A DNA stretch of 9,052 nt. Origin: UBA4416 sp044238845. Lineage in GTDB: Bacteria; Bacteroidota; Bacteroidia; B-17B0; Aurantibacillaceae. Numbering within the stretch: position 1 is the first letter of the stretch; each line of letters opens with the position of its first letter. A program made the translations under genes and the position numbers. The stretch is from assembly GCA_044238845.1 (NCBI GenBank), contig JBIICN010000086.1, positions 1-9,052 on the forward strand, read 5' to 3'. Positions 6,903 to 9,052 of the stretch are shown piece after piece. The notes below the pieces were generated by a model, which was not told the origin of the DNA, searched no databases, and was given only the letters and a program-made list of their open reading frames with translations.

Positions 6903-7710
6903 TTAATTTGCTTTTGGAATTTTTATAAAGCACTAGGATATAAGCGCTCAACACAATTAGAATAAAAGAAAATCCAATTAACGTAATTGTTCTATCACTA
7001 AGGCTCAAGGCAGGTACTAAAATGGAAGTAATTTTATATCCCGCCATTAAAAATGCCATAATAACAATTGCCCATCCAAGGTATAATCGGTATTGGTTTT
7101 TGAAAAATGGATTTTTCGATTTATTTAGAAGGCTATATAAAATCCTGTTATCTATTGTATCGGTAATAATCATTCCAATAGTAAAAATGATGCCCATATT
7201 TGCTGCTAAATAAATTCCTCCTTGTTGAGAAGATACATAGCCCCAGGCAGCAGCTTGTGAAGTTGTATCAAATACGGTGGCAAATAAAATACCAACTAAA
7301 ATAATTGCGAAGGGGCTAGAGCTAGTAATCAGTTTTTTTGGAAGCAATTTAGTCCGCCAACCTATTATTTCATGCGGTTGTTTGCTTAACAAGCTTCTTA
7401 AATTTAATAAGCCTACCATTATAAGAAGTAATATTGGAATCCATTCTGCAATTGCCGTTAACCAATAGGGTAAATTTAAAACGCTACTCATTTGACTAAT
7501 GAACATTGCAACAACTGTAAATACCAAGCCATGCCCAATAGCAAACAAGGTGCCTACCCAAATGGCCCATTTTGAGTTTTGTAAATTGTGCTTCATTGTC
7601 ATTCCATCAATAATAGCTATATGGTCAGGATCAATACCATGCTTTAATCCTAAGGATAGCATTAAAACCATCCCCGATAAATTGTTTGAAAATGAAATCA
7701 AATTTTCCAT
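6892..7710 (-). CDS. NiCoT-family (HoxN/NixA-like) transition-metal permease
   Basis: Counted from the ATG at 7708-7710 this is a 272-residue inner-membrane protein with about eight hydrophobic segments. The NiCoT signature HX4DH in helix II is present: LKHGIDPDHIAIID, with H24, D29 and H30. Other family-like motifs are AIGHGLVFTVV, FDTTSQAAAWG and GMIITDTIDNRI. The family imports Ni(II) or Co(II). With a COG0523 GTPase and a Fur-type operator, zinc is also plausible. A longer frame reaches an ATG at 7761, but that start lies inside the operator palindrome and upstream of the -7 element, so it cannot be on the predicted transcript. The first base of the gene is only 12 nt from the end of the -7 element. 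It heads the nine-gene operon and overlaps the ferredoxin gene by 11 nt. Confidence 0.9.
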   Translation of the reverse strand: MENLISFSNNLSGMVLMLSLGLKHGIDPDHIAIIDGMTMKHNLQNSKWAIWVGTLFAIGHGLVFTVVAMFISQMSSVLNLPYWLTAIAEWIPILLLIMVGLLNLRSLLSKQPHEIIGWRTKLLPKKLITSSSPFAIILVGILFATVFDTTSQAAAWGYVSSQQGGIYLAANMGIIFTIGMIITDTIDNRILYSLLNKSKNPFFKNQYRLYLGWAIVIMAFLMAGYKITSILVPALSLSDRTITLIGFSFILIVLSAYILVLYKNSKSKLNVS

Positions 7711-7721
7711 TATAATATTTA

Positions 7722-7750
7722 CAAATATAAGTAATATTTTAATAATGCAA
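7722..7750 (-). promoter_or_regulatory. Bacteroidota-type promoter of the nine-gene metal operon
   Basis: Read on the minus strand, the -33 TTG (7748-7750) and the -7 element TATATTTG (7722-7729, consensus TAnnTTTG) are separated by 18 nt. The ATG of the NiCoT permease follows 11 nt after the -7 element. The -33 element lies inside the 7733-7773 palindrome, so a bound Fur-family dimer would exclude RNA polymerase. The consensus is established for Bacteroidota. The transcription start is not mapped. Confidence 0.75.
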
Positions 7751-7773
7751 CTATGTTGCATTATTAAAATATT
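7733..7773. promoter_or_regulatory. 41-bp palindromic operator (Fur/Zur-type candidate)
   Basis: This is a perfect inverted repeat with 19-bp arms (7733-7751 and 7755-7773) around the central TAT. The inner core is TGCAAC-TAT-GTTGCA, and the outer arms are pure A/T. The core GCAAC-WAT-GTTGC recurs at 8394-8418, next to the Fur-family gene. It covers the -33 element of the operon promoter and its centre (7753) is 24 nt from the -7 element. The palindrome is longer than one Fur dimer usually needs (about 19-21 bp), so two dimers could bind. Assignment to this regulator is inference from position and recurrence. Confidence 0.8.
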
Positions 7774-7952
7774 TGAAGAGATTCGGTTCTAATTTTGAGG
7801 GATATCCTAAATGTCAAAAATTCAACTCAATTCAGTATTGAAATGGTGTTAGGGGTATTTATATTATACCATATTAAGTAAAGGTATAAATTTATAGCAA
7901 AGCATTTTGGGAAAGAAGTTTGTTCTGAGGATTGAAATGAATTCGGCGATTC

Positions 7953-8372
7953 TTATTTTTTACAATTATCACAAGTCCCTTCTATATTTAAATTTAAACG
8001 AGTGAGTAAAAAATCTTTAGGGAGTTTAATAATTGGCACTTTTACTGTATCTAAACAAACAACATCACCACATTCAGTACAATTAAAATGCACGTGCTCA
8101 TCATGATGTTCGTGCTCGGTACAATGTTTTTCGTTGCACATCGCATATCTTGACACGCCCTGAACATCCATTATTTTGTGAATAATACCCTTTTCTTCAA
8201 AGGCAGATAGGATGCGGTAAAGCGTAACTCTATCAGCCAAGCTATTAAATTTCTTTTCAAGTTCGGGTTGAGAAATTGCTTTTTCCGACTTCTGTAAATA
8301 ATCTAATACTTTTAACCGAATTTGAGTTTTCCGAAACCCTAAATCTTCAAGTAATTGAGAAGCTTTTTTCAT
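7953..8372 (-). CDS. Fur-family transcriptional regulator (probable Zur)
   Basis: The 139-residue regulator has an N-terminal winged helix with recognition helix RVTLYRILSAFEEKGI (about 48-63) and a C-terminal metal-binding and dimerisation domain. Structural zinc ligands are the pairs C98-C101 (CTEC) and C134-C137 (CDNC). A His-rich segment, HCTEHEHHDEHVHF (83-96), supplies the candidate regulatory sites, richer in His than many Fur proteins. Fur-family repressors bind DNA when loaded with their metal. Zur is preferred here because the same palindrome controls a COG0523 operon, but Fur, Nur or another subtype is possible. I chose the ATG at 8370-8372. A longer frame to a TTG at 8381 would start inside the -7 element TATCTTTG and add three residues. 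The gene lies divergent to the NicO-like gene, with the palindrome between them indicating autoregulation. No clear terminator is visible downstream. Confidence 0.92.
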   Translation of the reverse strand: MKKASQLLEDLGFRKTQIRLKVLDYLQKSEKAISQPELEKKFNSLADRVTLYRILSAFEEKGIIHKIMDVQGVSRYAMCNEKHCTEHEHHDEHVHFNCTECGDVVCLDTVKVPIIKLPKDFLLTRLNLNIEGTCDNCKK

Positions 8373-8378
8373 TAAGTT

Positions 8379-8406
8379 CAAAGATAAGAAAAATTAATAG
8401 CAACAA
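8379..8406 (-). promoter_or_regulatory. promoter of the Fur-family regulator gene
   Basis: On the minus strand the -7 element is TATCTTTG (8379-8386, fits TAnnTTTG). A TTG at 8404-8406 lies 17 nt upstream, inside the palindrome; another TTG at 8401-8403 would give 14 nt. The ATG follows the -7 element by only 6 nt, so the transcript may be leaderless or nearly so. Confidence 0.65.
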
Positions 8407-8418
8407 TGTTGCTATTAA
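8394..8418. promoter_or_regulatory. palindromic operator in the divergent regulator/NicO-like intergenic region
   Basis: This perfect inverted repeat has 12-bp arms (8394-8405 and 8407-8418) around base 8406. Its core AGCAACAATGTTGCT matches the 7733-7773 site at GCAAC-WAT-GTTGC. It overlaps the -33 elements of both divergent promoters. Its centre is 24 nt from the plus-strand -7 element, the same distance as at the operon promoter, and 20 nt from the regulator's own. This fits one Fur-family operator controlling both directions. Confidence 0.82.
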
Positions 8419-8437
8419 AATAAATATTATATATTTG
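8409..8437 (+). promoter_or_regulatory. promoter of the NicO-like permease gene
   Basis: The -33 TTG (8409-8411, within the palindrome) and the -7 element TATATTTG (8430-8437) are separated by 18 nt, identical to the operon promoter. The ATG starts only 4 nt after the -7 element, so the mRNA is probably leaderless. Confidence 0.72.
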
Positions 8438-8441
8438 TTAT

Positions 8442-9052
8442 ATGGTAAGTGTTATAAATACGGGTGCAGCTTTTGTTTTAGGAGCTAAGCACGCGTTGGA
8501 GCCTGGTCATGGAAAAACCGCAATGGCTTCTTATACGTTGGGGAATAAAAACGCTAAAAATCATTTGTTTACCCTTGTGTTTAGTATGGCCTTCTCACAC
8601 ACATTTATGTTATTAGGTATTGGATTTGTCGTTTCTTACTTATTTCCATTTTTTGATTCTGAAAAAGCTGAACATATATTAGGCATTGTTTCCCCTTTAA
8701 TTTTAATGTCAATCGGCGGGTTTATGTTATACAGAATTAAAAACAACAAACACGTATGCTCTTCAAGTTGCACCCATCACCATAAACATGAGCCGGCAAA
8801 AAAGCCAATTAATTTAAATGGTCTGAAACTAACTACAGCATCAGTTAATAAGCCAACGCACACACACAAAACAACGGCATTAATTGGAATATTAAGTGGC
8901 TTAATACCTTGCCCTTCTGCCATAGCAGCCTTTTTTATGGCTGGGCAAGCAGGAAGTTTTACCAATTCTTTTGGCTATGTGCTTATTTATGTTTTTGGTT
9001 TTGTAATTGTGATGTTTTTATTAGCAATCATTTTTTCTTTTATTGGAAACAA
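8442..9052 (+). CDS. NicO/RcnA-like transition-metal permease (3' end outside the window)
   Basis: An open frame runs from ATG 8442-8444 to the window end (203 complete codons, no stop). It encodes the N-terminal part of a NicO/RcnA-type membrane protein. The first membrane segment carries HALEPGHGKT (17-26), the family's metal-site motif. A hydrophilic loop follows the third hydrophobic segment and is rich in ligands: C106, C109, H111-H113 and H115 (CSSCTHHHKHE), then H140 and H142 (HTHK). The later helix has GLIPCPSA (154-160 for LIPCPSA), also typical of the family. RcnA exports Ni/Co, while other relatives are thought to import metal, so direction is uncertain. Control by the same palindrome as the operon favours a role under the same metal condition, probably uptake during starvation, though an efflux pump cannot be excluded. 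No alternative upstream start fits because the promoter lies directly before the ATG. Confidence 0.88.
   Translation, partial: MVSVINTGAAFVLGAKHALEPGHGKTAMASYTLGNKNAKNHLFTLVFSMAFSHTFMLLGIGFVVSYLFPFFDSEKAEHILGIVSPLILMSIGGFMLYRIKNNKHVCSSSCTHHHKHEPAKKPINLNGLKLTTASVNKPTHTHKTTALIGILSGLIPCPSAIAAFFMAGQAGSFTNSFGYVLIYVFGFVIVMFLLAIIFSFIGN

Noticed and set aside
7711..7761. An N-terminal extension of the NiCoT permease from an ATG at 7761 (17 extra residues).
   Set aside because: That start lies inside the operator palindrome and upstream of the -7 element; the HX4DH helix sits at its usual place when counted from 7710.
7864..7889. Inverted repeat TTATACC...GGTATAA between the regulator and the operon, as a terminator for the regulator gene.
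   Set aside because: It has a 7-bp AT-rich stem, a 12-nt loop and no T-run; an overlapping alternative pairing is as good. The 179 nt between 7774 and 7952 otherwise show no gene.
8373..8381. A TTG start giving three extra residues on the Fur-family protein.
   Set aside because: The TTG is part of the -7 element TATCTTTG; the ATG at 8372 is the plausible start.
8777..8965. A 62-codon minus-strand frame in the NicO-like region.
   Set aside because: It is antisense to a clear membrane-protein gene whose plus-strand translation carries the family motifs.
1..9052. CRISPR arrays, tRNA or rRNA genes, insertion sequences, attachment sites.
   Set aside because: No spaced repeats, RNA-gene motifs, transposase frames or terminal inverted repeats were seen.

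Overview
The window comes from a low-GC member of the Bacteroidota. The signs are AT-rich genes without clear Shine-Dalgarno sequences, three promoters with the Bacteroidota -7 element (TAnnTTTG) and a -33 TTG, a SusC/FecA-type TonB-dependent receptor ending in Phe, and a DUF6702-type protein. I cannot fix the genus from sequence alone.

Layout. Nine genes lie head to tail on the minus strand, from about 7710 down to 16. In transcription order they are: a NiCoT (HoxN/NixA-like) permease, a thioredoxin-like [2Fe-2S] ferredoxin, a large COG0523/CobW (ZNG-type) GTPase, a cytoplasmic WD40 propeller, an HMA-domain lipoprotein, a DUF6702-type extracytoplasmic protein, a HupE/UreJ_2 membrane protein, a short exported Cys/His protein, and a TonB-dependent receptor. 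Junctions are overlaps (11 and 20 nt), a direct TAA-ATG abutment, or gaps of 9 to 21 nt. Only the receptor has a longer leader (96 nt). This looks like one operon. Upstream, a Fur-family regulator (minus strand) is divergent from a NicO/RcnA-like permease (plus strand) that runs off the window end.

Regulation. Two palindromes share the core GCAAC-WAT-GTTGC. One (7733-7773, 19-bp arms) sits on the operon promoter. The other (8394-8418) sits between the Fur-family gene and the NicO-like gene. In all three promoters the -33 element lies inside the palindrome. The palindrome centre is 24 nt from the -7 element in both transporter promoters. The simplest reading is that the Fur-family protein represses itself, the operon and the NicO-like gene.

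Model. Together these genes look like a transition-metal homeostasis locus, most likely zinc with a Zur-type regulator; cobalt, nickel or iron is not excluded. The receptor would take the metal or a metal chelate across the outer membrane. The lipoprotein, DUF6702 protein and Cys/His protein would handle it in the periplasm. HupE and NiCoT permeases would move it across the inner membrane. The GTPase, with WD40 and ferredoxin partners, would deliver it or remodel metalloproteins in the cytoplasm. The metal and the direction of transport are inference. No urease, hydrogenase or cobalamin biosynthesis gene is visible.
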